Shown here: piece by piece, positions 1 to 13,322 of the stretch
Position numbering within the stretch: the first letter of the stretch is position 1
Layout: every line of letters starts with the position of its first letter
Assembly: GCF_031755915.1 (NCBI RefSeq)
Contig: NC_083388.1
Coordinates: 2,859,501 to 2,923,500, forward strand
From: Ziziphus jujuba
Taxonomy: Eukaryota; Streptophyta; Magnoliopsida; Rosales; Rhamnaceae
Reading direction: 5' to 3'
DNA: 64,000 nt
Program-made: the position numbers and the translations under genes
The notes under the pieces: generated by a model
The model's input: the letters and a program-made list of their open reading frames with translations, nothing else
Told to the model about the DNA's origin: nothing
The model's database searches: none

Positions 1-2390
1 AGCAGCTCTAATAAACTGGAAGCATGGCCTTGCAAACCAAAGCCAACACCTTTTGTCTTCATGGGTCAGAGGTAGCGGCCATTGCGATTAGGTTGGAGTT
101 GCTTTCGATGAGTTGGGAAGCATCATCCATTTGAACCTTTCAAGCTTTGGTTTAAATGGTATGATTCAAAGTCTGAGCTTCTCTTCCTTTGCAAGCCTCA
201 CTATTATTGATTTTCAAAAAAGAAACTTTCACGGAGAAATTCTCAGTAGCCTATACCATCTAACCGAACTCACTCATCTTGACTTGCAATAAAATCATCT
301 CTCTGGTTTTCTTTCCCCTGCTGTTGGGAATCTTTCTTGTCTATCGTACGTTAATCTAACTATGAATCACTTCAATGGAACGATTCCAAAAGAGATTGGC
401 TTATTGGCAAATCTTCAAACACTTATGTTTGGCACTAATGGTTTTAATGGCTCTATCCCTAACGAAATAGAAAACATGAAATCTTTGAGAAACCTATCTT
501 TAGATAATAACGACCTCATAGGTCCCATTCCTGCCTCTTTTAGAAACTTGACCAATTTATTTGTCTTGTACCTTTTTGAAACATACATTTATGAACATAT
601 TCCAAAAGAAATAGGAAAACTGAGAATGTTAAACGAACTTATTCTTCAACTCTCTGGAAGTATTCCTGTAGAAATTGGAAATATTAGTAGTCTAAGAATG
701 CTTGATCTTAGTGACAATAATCTCTCTGGTGAACTTCCTGCTTCCATAGGAAACTTGAGCAACATATATCAAATTTTTCTTTATGGAAACAGCATTTCTA
801 GACATATTCCGAGAGGAATTAGAAACCTGAGAAATTTATGGAACCTTCAGCTTTTATCAAATCAATTTTTTGGAAATATTCCTAAAGAAATTGGAAACTT
901 AAGAGAGTTAAAGATTCTTAGGCTTTCTACCACTAAACTTTCTGGTATTATTCCTACAAAAATTGGAAAGTTGAGCAACTTAGAAATTCTTGACCTTAAT
1001 ACCAACAATTTTTATGGTCAACTTCGTGCTTCCATAGGAAACTTGGCAAAACTCAACAAACTCATTGTGCTTCAAAACCAGCTCAGTGGCTTTTTTCCTT
1101 CAACAATGAATAACCTAACTAGCTCAAAGAATCTACAATTGGCTTCAAATAGCTTCACTAGACAATTACCAAAACAAATATGTGATGGTGGATTGCTTGA
1201 GTTTTTTTCTGCCGGTGAAAATCATTTTACTGGCCCAATTCCAACAAGCTTGAAAAACTGTAGCAGCATTGTTAGGCTTATGCTAGAATGAAACCAACTG
1301 ATAGGAAATCTTACAGAAGCTTTTGGTATACACCCACACTTGTATCTGATTGATCTAAGTGGTAATAAGTTGCATGGTGAGGTTTCATCGAAGTGGCGGC
1401 AGTAACAGAATTTAAGAAGTCTTAACATCTCCAACAACAATCTTTCAGGCTCCATACCACTTGTGCTTGGTAAAGCACCTCGGCTTCATGTACTTGACTT
1501 GTCCTTAAATCATCTCACTGGAAATATTCCAGAGGAACTTGGAAGTTTGAAGTTATTCAAACTTATGCTAAGTGAAAATCAACTATCTGGAGAGATTCCT
1601 CAAATAACCGGAATGCTAGCTGATTTGGAGTACTTAAACTTGGCAGTAAACAATCTAAGTGGCTCAATTCCAAAAGAACTTGGAGGGTGCTCTAAGTTGA
1701 TACAGTTGAAATTGGGAAATAATAAATTTAAGGGAAATGTTCCTTGGGAGATAACTAATATGAACTCTCTTGAAAACCTTGATTTAAGTTCTAATTTGCT
1801 GGAAAGATAGCACCTCAGCTTGCAGAAATGAAACGTTTAGAAACTCTAAATCTCTCACACAATAATCTTTCTGGTTTAATTCAATCCGAGTTTGATGAAA
1901 TGAAGAGCTTGACAATGGTTGATATATCCTTCAAACAATTTGAAGATCTTATTCCAAATTCCAAAGCTTTCCGTGAGGCATCATTTGAAGCGTTCAGAAA
2001 CAACAAAGGCTTGTGTGGTAATGCCACTAGTTTACCGCTTTGCTCTCATGGTAAAAGGGGCAACAAAGTCAACATATTGATCATCCTGGTATCTGTTTTC
2101 AACAGCCTATTTTTTCTGTCCATTTTGTAAATCTATACACTCTTCATAGAAAAGAAATGAAGAAAACAACCATCCCAGATGAGCAAGAAACACAAAATTA
2201 GAATATGTTTGAAGTATGGAACTTCGATGGAAAAATGGTGTACGAGAACATCATTGAAGCAAACGAGGAGTTTGACTCCAAATATTGCATTGGCGAGGGA
2301 GGAACCAAGAGTGTTTACAAGGCAGAGTTAAGCATTGGCCAAGTTGTTGCTGTGAAGAAGTTTCATACAAACACAAATGATGATGATCAT
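1..2390 (+). pseudogene. MIK2-like LRR receptor kinase copy A, ectodomain, membrane segment and kinase start (broken)
   Basis: This is the 5' part of a leucine-rich-repeat receptor kinase of the MDIS1-interacting receptor-like kinase 2 (MIK2) type, a plasma-membrane receptor family. The window opens inside the LRRNT cap (motif AALINWK, then the W-C pair around 62-85). Some twenty LRRs with IPxEIGxLxxL consensus follow, then a juxtamembrane hydrophobic stretch (about 2068-2130), then the kinase glycine loop (GEGGTKSV) and the VAVKKF lysine near 2355. It cannot be translated: in-frame stops lie at 89-91, 290-292, 1289-1291, 1403-1405 and 2199-2201, and the frame shifts near 1800 and near 2122. 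Frames before and after each lesion align with copies B and C. The gene is cut at 2390 by a minus-strand copia element; the kinase resumes at 6325. The gene starts before the window, so signal peptide and promoter are not visible. The family call is secure; the exact orthologue is not known. Confidence 0.9.
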
Positions 2391-2681
2391 GTTGTGATTC
2401 TTCGATCACCAAAAATACACAAAACTAGTACAGAAAAATAAAGAAAGACAAAAGGAACGAAAATTGAGAAGAAAAAGATATATTATAACTATAAAATTTA
2501 TACAACAAAAAACTTCTCTCAGCCTCTCTCAAAAACCTGTATTTTCTATACTATGTGTTATATAATACAAGACTGAAAATGAGCATCTATTTATAATGCT
2601 CTTTCTAAGGTTTCTAGGGTTGAAACCCTAATGGGCTTAGACTTTAGGAGATAATAGGCTGGACCCCCGCAATTCTCCACA
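2391..2681 (-). repeat. 3' LTR of the minus-strand copia element
   Basis: On the minus strand the segment starts TGTGGAGAATTG just after the RNase H region, a typical copia LTR beginning. It contains a TATAAATA box near 2597-2590. No second copy of this LTR is present in the window. The inner border is inferred from the TG start. The outer border is inferred from where the receptor-kinase homology stops, so either could be off by a few bases. Confidence 0.6.
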
Positions 2682-5600
2682 TCCAGCCGCATTTTAAAAA
2701 AGTGATGGTCACCCACCATCTAAACCAGCTATGTCTCTACACAGCTTCAACTTCTCTAGTGGAACAACCTTTGTAAACATATCTACTGGAGTCTCCTTTG
2801 TATGAATCTTCACCAACCAGAACAATTTATGCTCAGTTACATCACATATCCAATGATAGCAGATATCAATATGCTTTGTCCAAGAATGATACATTGAGTT
2901 CTTGCTTAAATCCATAGCACTCTGGCGGTCACAATGTATCTTGTAGTTGTTATGCTTGATGCCCAGTTCATGGAGCAAATGCTTTAACCACAACATCTCC
3001 TTACCGGCTTCTGCTGTGGCAATATACTCTGCTTCTGTCATGGATAAAGCTATGCACTTTTGTAATCTTGACTGCCATGACACAGCTTCTCCAGTAAAAG
3101 TGTAAATATAACCTGAAGTAGATTTCCTACTATCAAGATCTTCGGCCATGTCTGCATCTGTATAGCCATGTAGAACTGGATCACTTACCCCGTAACACAA
3201 GCATACTTTTGATGTACCCTTAAAATACCTGAAAATCCACTTGACTGCTTCCTAATGTTCCTTTCCAAAATTTGAAAGAAATCTGCTCACGCTACCAACT
3301 GCATGAGCAATGTCCAATCTAGTACACACCATTACATACATTAGACTTCCCACCGCTGAACAATAAGGCTCTGAAGCCATCTCCTCTATCTCAAATTTGG
3401 ATAAAGGGCACGATCTCTTATTCAACTTGAAATGGTTGGCTAATGGAATGCTGACTGGTTTGGCCTTCTCCATGCCAAATCTCTTTATCACTCTTTCGAT
3501 ATACTTCTCTTGAGATAGCCACAACTTGTGATTCTTCTTATCTTGAGCTATTTGCATTTCTAAAATCTGTTGGGTTGGTCCCAAGTCCTTCATATCAAAT
3601 GACTTGGAAAGTTTCTTCATCAGCTAACTAATTTTCATTACATCTTATCCGACGATCAACATGTCATCGATATACAGTAAAAGTGCAATGAAGTTTCTAT
3701 TTGGAAATCTCTGAATATAAACACACTGATCTACATCAGTATTTTTGTATCCTTGAATCACCATAAAAGAGTCAAACTTCTTGTACCACTGCCTAGGTGC
3801 TTACTTGAGGCCATACAAGCTCTTCTCTAGTTTGCAAATGAGGTTCTCCTTTCCTGAAATCTCAAAACCTTTTGGCTGCTCCATATAAATCTTTTCATGT
3901 AGATCACCACAAAGGAACACTGTTTTCACATCCATTTGTTCAAGCTCTAGGTCTAGACAGACTACTAGACAAAGAATAACTAGTATTGAAGTCATCTTCA
4001 CTACTGGTGAGAATATCTCATCAAAGTCAATTCCTTTCTTCTGAAAGAAACCTTGATGACCAATCGAGCTTTATGCTTCACCACCTATCCGTTGCCATCT
4101 TTCTTGAGCTTGAATACCTATTTGTTCTTAAGTGCCTTCTTTCCCTTTGGAAGCTCAAACAACTCATAAGTATGGTTTCTCTGCAAAGATTCCATCTCAT
4201 CTTGCATTGCATGCAGCCATTTATCTTTGTCTTGATGAGAGTTAGCTTTTTGGAAATTCTCTGGCTCCCCTTCTTTAGTAAGCAGAATATATTGAGATTC
4301 TGGATATCTTTTTGATGGAACACATCCTCGTTCAGATCTTCAGAGAGGTGTACCATCATTTGACTGTTATGATGGTCCTGGAGCTTGAGTATCTCCCTAC
4401 TCAACATCCTTTTCTCTTTCTTGTTCTGCTTCTGGTAGTTCTCCATGCACCTCGTCATCATCTGTGGCGGGTTGTGCTGGTGCTGGATCAGGAACTAAAT
4501 CATGAGCACTGGTATTAAAAGACTTCATTGGCTTCTCAATGTCTTCTATAGTCTGGTTCTCTTGGAATACCATATCCCTGCTTCTAATAACCTTCTTTAC
4601 CTTAGGATCCCATAATCTATATTCGAATTCTTCGTCTTCATATCCGATAAAGATGCATGGAGTAGTTCTTGCGTCAAGCTTTTGTTTAAGCTACTTGGAT
4701 ACATGTGCAAAGGCTAAACATCCAAATACTCTTAAATGAGAATATGATAGATTCTTACCAGACCACACTTTCTTCAGAATTTCAAAATTCAGTGGTACTG
4801 ATGGTGATCTGTTAATTAGATAGCAGGTGGCACGAATAACTTCTCCCCAAAATGACTTTGTTAGCTTAGCCATACTGATCATACTTCTGACCTTCTCCAT
4901 AATCGTCTAATTCATTCTCTCGGCTACACCATTATGTTGTGGGTACAAGGGACCGTCTTCTCATGCCGAATGCCATGTCCACTATAATAGGCATCAAACT
5001 CTCGGAAGGTATATTCACCTCCATTGTCTGAGCGAAGACACTTGAGTTTCTTTCCTGTTTCACCCTCTACCATAGCATGGAACTCTTTGAAGTGATCTAA
5101 AACTTGATCTTTCGTCTTCAGAAAATAAACACACACCTTCTAAGAAGCATCATCTATACCTAGAGATTCATCTTCCAAAGGAGCACAAACGTCAGAGTGC
5201 ACCAGACTAAGCAACTTTGATCTTCTCATTGAAAAGGACTTAAATGAGACTCTGTGTTGCTTACCATACAAACTATGATTACAAGGATCCAACACAGCAT
5301 CCTTGGAAATGGGGATAAACTTCTTATTCATCAAGGTAGTCAATCCTTTTTCACTCATGTGACCAAGTCTCTGGTGCCACAAATTTTGAGATACCTCTCA
5401 TTCTGTAATAGTAAGAGTATCTGTATAAATCTTCACATGAGTATTGTAAAGTGTTCCACAAATATGTCCATAAGAGACAACCATAGCACCTTTTGTCATT
5501 TTCCATGTGCCGTTGTAAAAGTGGTTGCTGAAGCCTTCCTTGTTAAAGGCTATTCCTGAAAGCAGATTGAGCCGAAGGTTTGGGACATGTTGGACATCCT

Positions 5601-6324
5601 TCAAAGTAATTATATGTTCGACGTTGATCTTTATCTGAATATCACCTATGCCAGTGATCTTAGCGAAGCTGTTATTTTCCATCTTCACTGTGCCAAAGTC
5701 TCCTGCTTTATATGTTTTGAAAAACTCTACATGCGAAGTAACATGGTAGGATGCTGCAGTATCTACTACCAATTCAACTTCTTGGCTTGACTTTTAAAGG
5801 CATGATTCTTCATGTGTGGAACAATATGCCACTTCTCCTTTGAAAGTGACTAAAGTTTCACCATCCTTCTTCGACTGATTGCTTTTTTGCCCCTGCTCTC
5901 GCAACATCTTCCTGCAGTACTTCTTCAAGTGTCCTTCTCAGCCACAATAATGACACTTGTATGTTGGCTTCCTTCCATCTGTGGATCTGCCTCTGCTTTG
6001 GCTCCTGCTTCTCCCCCTATCATGAGTACCTTCTTACTGTCTCTCCCGTTTCTCTGTGACAAGGGCATGTGTTTGATCATTGCCAATGTCCTTCCTCCTG
6101 GCCTCCTCGTTAAATAGGGCATCAATCACCATAGCTATAGTAACTTTTTCGTTAGGGGCTGAATTACTGAGAGAGACTATTAGTGTCTCCCAGTTTTCTG
6201 GAAGAGAGTTAAGGAGTAAAAGTGCCTATTCTTCATCCCTTAGTTGTAACTCTACCGCAGACAAGTGGTTGATCAAGTTCCGAAATACACTGGTGTGCTC
6301 GGCTACAGAAGTTCCATTCTTCAA
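2391..6324 (-). mobile_element. Ty1/copia retrotransposon (Tnt1-like), 5'-truncated and decayed
   Basis: Read on the minus strand the order is gag end, protease, integrase, reverse transcriptase, RNase H, 3' LTR, which is the Ty1/copia order. Recognisable pieces: gag with CCHC region (6125-5800), protease core with DTAAS near 5765, integrase pieces (5382-4691), reverse transcriptase with the YIDD box near 3665, and RNase H (3200-2709). Each domain sits in a separate short frame, so stops and frameshifts disable the whole polyprotein. The 5' LTR and the amino-terminal part of gag are missing at the right-hand end. It sits in the kinase N-lobe of copy A; ATCAT is found on both sides (2386-2390 and 6325-6329), which fits a 5-bp target duplication. 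Only the presence and state of domains is described here. Confidence 0.88.
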
Positions 6325-7267
6325 ATCATCAGAAGTCTCAATATCTCAAAGCATTTACTAGTGAGATTCATGCACTAACACAAATAAGACATCTTAACAT
6401 CGTGAAGCTATATGGGTTCTGTTCACGTCGAAGGCACTCACTTTTGGTTTACGAGTTCATAGAAGGTGGAAGCTTGCGAAATGTACTCATGAACAATGAT
6501 GAAGAAGCAAAAGCTTTTGGTTGGAACAAGAGGGTAAATGTTGTGAAAGGTGTGGCAAATGCATTGTCTTATATGCAATGACTGCTTACATAATCCATCG
6601 AGATATATCAACCTAAAATATTCTGCTGAATGCAGAACCTGATGAAGCTCATGTTTCTGATTTTGGAACAGCCAGACTTCTCAAACCTCACTCATCCAAC
6701 TGGACTTCATTTGCAGGAACTTTTGGATATGCTACTCCAGGTCAGTACATATTGCATATTCCAATTATTGTATATTCCTTGTCCCTTTAAATTACGTCAT
6801 TAATCCAGTACCGAATGAAGATCCATACAGAACTTGCTTACACAATGGAAGTGAACAAGAAATGTGATGTGTATAGCTTTGGAGTGGTGATGTTGGAAAC
6901 ATTTAAGGGGAAGCATCCAGGAGACCTCATTTCATCTCTCTCATTGTCATTGTCCTTACCATCATGTGCAACACCAGCTTATGATCAAGTAGCAATAATT
7001 GATCTTTTGGACCAGTGCTTAGCCGCTCCCAGGAATAAAGAAGCTAGGAAAGTGCTTTCTGTTATCAAAATAGCATTTGCATGCTTGCTTAACCCTCCAC
7101 AATCTCGTCCAACAATGAAACAGGTTGCTCAGGAGCTTTCAACTCAGACCCATCATTTGTCAAAGCCATTGTCTTTGGTTTCTTTAGGAGAGCTGTTTGG
7201 TCTCAATGATTCTACTATGCATGTTTATCTCTATGCATTTCGTTTGGATTTTTCTTTTTCTTGTTGA
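6325..7267 (+). pseudogene. MIK2-like receptor kinase copy A, kinase domain remainder
   Basis: This continues the kinase domain interrupted at 2390. Visible parts: the alpha-C region, the YEFIEGGSLRNVL segment, a catalytic loop with HRDIS near 6600, DFG near 6660 (SDFGTARLL), a 90-bp intron 6741-6830 (GT...CAG), then the second exon with the CDVYSFGVVMLE helix and the SRPTMKQV end of the C-lobe. Lesions: a frameshift where the other copies have MHHDCSP (near 6577), and a stop TAA at 6614-6616 inside the catalytic loop (position of Q in STQN). The second exon (6831-7267) is open to the stop at 7265-7267. The intron position matches copies B and C, which shows that it is ancestral. Not functional as a kinase. 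Confidence 0.88.
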
Positions 7268-8244
7268 AGACTTGAATGTGAATGTGTTGCTAGTTTTCTT
7301 TATGTTTTGCTTTTGGGATAATATTTCCTTATGATACATGTAATATGTAAATAGGGGAGAGTTTATCCTTATGTGAGTTTAAGGTGTGGAAGAAATAAAT
7401 TGATCTCTTTTAGCTGCTCATCCACTTTAATCTAGCACGTGCCCCACCCTTCCTCTCTACACTCAAATTTTATTTATTTTTTACTTTTTTTAATTTTTCA
7501 TTATATATATTTATCTATCTACTCTTTTGACCTTAGACATCCATGAACCTGCCTCCCTTAACCTTTCCTTCCTTCCTTCCTTCTCTCTCCTGCAGCCATT
7601 TACAATTCCTTCTGTTTACTGCTCCTTCCTTCTGTCTCCCAAAGCAATGTGTATTTTTGGGTTTTGAATTTTTCATTTTCTTTTACATTTGTGTTTTATT
7701 GTAATCATATATATATATATATATTAACTTATTTGTATATATTTTTATTCATATTTATTATATGATGATAACTATTTAATATAATTATAGTATTTATCTA
7801 TCAAATATTTCAACAATATAATAACTATTCAATCAAGTTCTTAGTATAATGGAAGTGTAATTATTTAATAACAAAAATATTTATTTTATAAAAAAATATT
7901 TATAACATAATTCTTATATCAATTTTGTTTAAATCCTAAAATAACGAATTTTTAAGTTTTTTATTTTGCCTCAAGGAGGTTATATATATATATATATATA
8001 TATATTTGCAATCAATTTCTTGTGCAATAATAAAGTGTTAAAATGATATTCTTCTTGAAAAGAAATTGGAGAAAAAAAAAGATTTAATCCTTACTTTCTA
8101 GTGAATACTCTAATTAGTTAGACTAAACATAGTAAAACAAATGTTGCATTCTTTTTTATATGTTGATATTTCTTATCATAGATTAAAAGCTAGAATGATA
8201 ATATACATAGTGGCTCTTGGAAAAATATATCTAATTTCGTCACT
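7268..8244. other. Non-coding 3' flank of copy A
   Basis: No convincing gene. The first 200 bases match the regions after copies B (near 28310-28440) and C (near 40280-40400 and 40980-41100), so this is inherited 3'-UTR/flank of the receptor family. It also holds a CCTT run (about 7566-7585) and AT dinucleotide runs near 7707-7725 and 7981-8006. Confidence 0.7.
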
Positions 8245-8440
8245 GATCCTAGGCATACATTACATCCCATCTATAGTGCAAATTATTAGAGAGCAAAGTC
8301 TTGTTCCCAATTCCCATTGCAGCACAAACAACTCTAAAATGGGGGTGTGGGTGTGGAAATTAAACAGGAAATTATCAACCGAATAAACAGTTCTACAAAC
8401 TGATCATAATCCACAATTTGCTAGCCATATCATGGGTGAT
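8245..8440 (+). repeat. Duplicated flank block, unfilled copy
   Basis: This block aligns with 10569-10628 joined to 13663-13830. Shared landmarks are a CATTACATCCCA motif, GAGCAAAG, CCCATTGCAGCAC, AATGGGGGTGT and GCTAGCCATATCAT. Here the sequence runs straight through the point where the other copy carries a 3-kb insertion. It therefore acts as a natural empty-site paralogue for the solo LTR at 10629-13657. Confidence 0.8.
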
Positions 8441-8805
8441 ATCTTTGATAGCTAAAGGGAGAAATATACCCTACAAAAGGTTAATAAATTTCATGGATAT
8501 GTGTGAATACTTGTTTACTTTCCATATCTCCACAAGAAAGAAATTCTATCTTCTAACGTGTGAAACATAATAACATAGTACTGAAGTTTTTATGTTTATT
8601 TTTAATTAGTTTTGGCATATGTTGAGGGTTTCGTAGTCCGAAAGTCCTCCACAATTCCACATGACTCCAGGTCACACCTCACATCAATGACCCCCACCCT
8701 AACTCTATCTTCCTATCGGGAATTGGAAATAGTGCTTAAGTACTCTCCCATGGCGTATTGGTGAAGAATAACTTGGCATGACTTAAACCATAGGCCACTA
8801 AGGCC

Positions 8806-9754
8806 CAGGGGTGCGCAAAAACTGAACTGGACCGACCAAACCGACATATTTGGTTTGGTTTGGGTTGGTTTTAACTTATTAATCGGTTTGGTTCGATTAA
8901 ATATATAAAAAAACCGAAACAGTTGGTTCGGGTTGTGGGTTGGATGAAATTTTACCCAACCCAACCCACACCAAACCGATCATCAATTAAAATAATATTT
9001 TATTTTATTTTATATATAAATATAGTATATAATTATAAAATAAAACTATTATTTTATTTATTGTGAGAATGGGATTGAAGAGTGTGGAAGAAGACTTTTT
9101 AGAATAATTTTAATTTTTATGGATTGTTAATTTATTTAATTATAAGTTCATTTTGAAATTTAAGATTTCAAATATGGGTTGTATTATATTTTATAATTAA
9201 TAATGGTTGTAGATTTGTTGTAGAATTTATTTGTTGGTGTATCATGTATTTGTATAATTAGGTTGTAGTTGTAGACTTATATTGTAGTTGTATGGTTTTA
9301 TGTTGTATTATTTCACTTGTATTGTAGTTGTATGGTTTTATGTTGTATTGTAGTTAATAGTTAGTTTATTTGGTATTTTTGCTAGGTGAATGTATGTAAT
9401 ATTATTTAATTTAGATAATAGCTTGAAAAAGATACTTAATTCAAAATATAATACATAAATATGATTGAAGATTAATAATTAAAAAAGCCTAAAAAAACTT
9501 CATACAATTTTGAACCTAATGTATACAATTTCTATCTCAAAATAGCATAAATAAAAAAATTTGGACCGAAGTCCAGTATGAGACCCAAACCATTAACCCA
9601 ACCCAAACCAACCAATGACCATCGGTTTGGTTCGGTTTCGGATTGAACGTGACGGTCGATTTGATTTGGTTTCGTACCCAACCCAAACAGAGTTGGTCGG
9701 TTTGGCTTAAAAAAATTTATAAAATCAAATCGATCCACATCGAGTCCACCCCTA
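8806..9754. mobile_element. hAT-type MITE, copy 1
   Basis: A 949-bp non-coding element with ends CAGGGGTG and CACCCCTA, flanked by a perfect 8-bp target duplication CTAAGGCC (8798-8805 and 9755-9762). These are hAT hallmarks. The left arm (8806 to about 9050) is nearly identical to the reverse complement of the right arm of the element at 23748-24427. Runs of GGTTTGG/CCAAACC type occur in both arms. No transposase; mobilisation would need a hAT transposase from elsewhere. Confidence 0.88.
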
Positions 9755-9762
9755 CTAAGGCC

Positions 9763-10568
9763 TACTCCTAGCACCCTTACTATGAAAGGCCCATAAAAAA
9801 TAAAAAATAAAAAATAACAAATTGTATTAAAAATTATTATATTATTGTTTTATATACTTTCCTCTATATTTAATAAATAAATATAGAATAATATTTTTTT
9901 GAAAATATGTATATTGACTTTTTCTAAATCTACATTAATTGCAAGTTATTATTTATGTCTATACATATCTTGAATAGTTTTTTTTTTTTTTGAAAATATG
10001 TAAATTGACTTTTTCTAAAATCTACATTAATGCAATTTATTATATATATATATATATATATACATATCTTTTATTTTTTAAAAATAGCACCAATTAACTA
10101 TTCATTATATATATAATTGATTTCTTTTAGCTTCTTATCTAATCTTAATCTACCGCGTACATCAACTAAATTCCTGTCAAAGTTTTCATGTTCAAATTGA
10201 AAATTAAAAGAAATGGGAACTTACAAATGGGTACAAAAGGCGTAGACAAGAAACAGAAAACTACTGAGGTCTCAATGAATGTTTTTCAATTAATATACAT
10301 ATAGATGCCTCCAATATATTGGAATTGAAGACAACTATTCACCAATCCACTTGCAATTGGTACCTTTTTAGACGTTGAACGAGTAAATTACAATGTTGCC
10401 ATCCCCTTCTCGCGCAAAATCCAATCTTACATTGCGCAAACCATCGCTTAGAGTTGAATCATATGGTTCTAATATTTTAAATATAAATCAATATCACCTA
10501 CAAATATTCCACTCGAAATCCTAAATTTTCAGCTTAAAGTCAAATGGGATGGTTCAAATTTATAAATT
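9763..10568. other. Non-coding AT-rich flank
   Basis: No gene seen. About 10110-10400 resembles 40340-40560 downstream of copy C, so it is another piece of receptor-gene 3' flank. A TA run lies at about 10038-10063. Confidence 0.6.
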
Positions 10569-10924
10569 CTAGGCCTCCATTACATCCCACGTATAGTGAA
10601 GGTTAGTATACAAGTGAGCAAAGTTTTGTGTTGGAAAATCAGAGAACAAAATTGAAAACTAACTAACACAAACAACAATAGGATTTATCGAGGTTCGGCC
10701 AAGATTGCCTACGTCCTCGTTGCTCCAGTGAAATCTTCTGCTTCTTATTGATAAATTGTTGTTTATAGATCAAAGCGATAAAGATGAATCCACACAGACA
10801 CTCATCTTCTTGCCGAATTCCCAGTTACACCTCTTTTCTTCTTGTTCTCAACTTTGTTCACTCAAAACCCTCACCAAGAACCAACAAACTCAACAATAAA
10901 GAACACATACAAAAGAAAAGCTTA

Positions 10925-11092
10925 GGGTCTGTTTGGTCATGTTTTCTATTTTCTGTTTTTAAAATATTATTTTCAAAATAGAGAATAGAAAACTGTTTTC
11001 TACTGTTTAATGAGAATAAAGAGTGTTTGGCCATTAATATTTGAAAACAATTTTCAAAACTAAAAATATATATATGCATTCACATATTAATG

Positions 11093-11130
<38 letters not shown>

Positions 11131-11801
11131 TCAAAATATAATATAACATTTATTTTCTGTTGAACTTTTTTTAATTATTATTAATTGATTAATATTATAT
11201 ATAACATTTATAGCTATATATTTTTTTGGGAATATTTCATCTAAACTCACAGGTTTGCATTAATTTTAATTTAGCCTATTAAATTTTGAAAATTACAACT
11301 GGGACTATTATAGGGGGATGTAGATGAAATTATTTTGAGGAATGTTAATGAAATGATAAGAAATAAAAAGAAGACTATTTGAAACTTGAGAAGAGGTAAT
11401 GACATTTTTAAAACCTTAGGGATTAAATTGATATTAATGCAAATCTGAAGAGGTTTATATGAAATTTTTTCCTAATATTTTTGTTGATTGTATGTATTTC
11501 ATCAATATTTTTGTTAATGAGATAGAATTGCTAAATAATGCAGTTCATTTCTTCAAATGGCTTGTTAATTTATCAAGGATATAAAAAAGATCATTATGAT
11601 TAGCGTTAACATGCGTACTTTTAGCCTCAAATTCCATCTCATCATTTGTATTAGATGGGTCATTAATAGATGCATGACAAAACACTCTAGTGGTAGTCAA
11701 CTTGTTAAATATAATTTCTAATAGCTTGTAATGCTCACATCCTTTCTTTCAAAATGAAGTTGCTATAGGGTGTGCTTGAATAAATAAATAATCTATTCAT
11801 C

Positions 11802-11840
<39 letters not shown>

Positions 11841-12627
11841 ATATTGTATATCCTTAAATGATAGTACATATACCTGTATATATTTTTGCCACTTTTTCTC
11901 TGCAGCATTCATTGTATTAGTTTGGTTCATTATTATTAATTCATTCACATTATAATATATGTATATATACATATATCATTTTTTTTATTATATGTATTTA
12001 ATTTTTCATTTATTTATAGTTGGCCTTGTAGAGCTACGTTTTTCCACTTTTTGTATGACTAATAGTTGTTCCAAATTATCAGTCAATTATCTTTTCATTA
12101 ATTAATTTTTAAACCTTATTGATATTATACAATATATGTTATTAATTCCTTAATGTGAGTTTCAAGCAAATAAATTCATGTGTATACATAAATAAAATAA
12201 CTCTTGGGACTTGGGATTTTGCATTAATTAAAAAATTAAATTCCACAAGTCTAACATAATATTTCCAACTATAAACATCCATAAAATCTCATATTAGCAT
12301 AATAGTAAAACTACTAACTTTTATATGTTACCAACATAGTCAAGTTTTATGTTTAGACTTTCGTGACACTGTTGCAGAAGAAAGATAAAAACAAAAATAA
12401 ACAATAGAAAGGAAAAAAAAAATACAATGGGAGATAAGGGCAAATAAAAAATAGAGATAAGGGAAAAAAAAAAAAAAAAGAGAACAGCTTATAGAAAAAT
12501 AGAAAAACAATGAAAAAGAAAAAGTAAAAATTGAAAGATTAAAAAAAAATCTGATAGAAATGGAAAATAGGAAAAAATAATGGAATAAAGGAAAAATGAA
12601 AAATTAGGAAAAAGAACAAAACAGAAA

Positions 12628-12680
<53 letters not shown>

Positions 12681-13322
12681 TTGATTAGGAAAAAAACAAA
12701 ATAGCAAAATAAATAATTGATATAAGATATATTTGCCAAAAAAAAAACTGATAAAAGAAGTAAGGTGAAAAAATAAAAAATAAAAAATTAATAGGTAAAT
12801 AACGAAGGAAAGAAATATAAAAAATAATAATAATAAAATAATTGATATAACTTATAATGGATTAAAAAAAAAAAAGGAGGAATAGCTATTTTTTACATTG
12901 TTCTATTAAATTTTTTTTTTTTTTTAAAAAGAAGAGGAAGATAAAATAAGAGAATACGAAAATCTAATTGGATATATTTATCAAAACATAATATTCTATC
13001 TCTCTCTTTACAACTTTCTCTTTCTAAGATATTCAAAAGCATTGAAGTAATACTTTTTCTCTACAATTTTCTCTCTATAAAATAGAGAAATGCAGATTAA
13101 AGAAAAATGATGAAGAGAACAAATTAAAATAATATATATTTTATTATTTTCAAAACAAATGAAAATATTATTTTATTATTTTTCAAATTTTGTTTTTTTT
13201 TTCATTTGTTTTCTAGATTTGTTTTTAAAAACTGATGACCAAACATATAATCTTTTGTTTGAAAAATAATTTCTGTTATACAGAACAAAAACTATTTTAA
13301 AAACAGATAACCAAATAGATCC
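10925..13322. mobile_element. Non-autonomous PIF/Harbinger-like element nested in the solo LTR
   Basis: Imperfect terminal inverted repeats: left GGGTCTGTTTGGTCAT, right (reverse complement) GGATCTATTTGGTTAT, with TTA on each side (10922-10924 and 13323-13325). The TTA duplication and GG..TTTGG end fit the PIF/Harbinger superfamily. The 2.4-kb interior is AT-rich and holds no gene. It contains an AT run (11098-11121), an AAT run (11802-11837), a GA run (12631-12675) and poly-A/T tracts. Confidence 0.72.
12631..12675. repeat. GA dinucleotide microsatellite
   Basis: About 22 GA units with one CG interruption, inside the nested TIR element. Confidence 0.9.

Noticed and set aside
10784..11079. 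Short frames over the solo LTR/nested element border
   Set aside because: They cross an insertion border and have no motif.
12489..12739. Open frames of Ser/Leu/Phe runs
   Set aside because: They arise from the GA/CT microsatellite in a non-coding TIR element.
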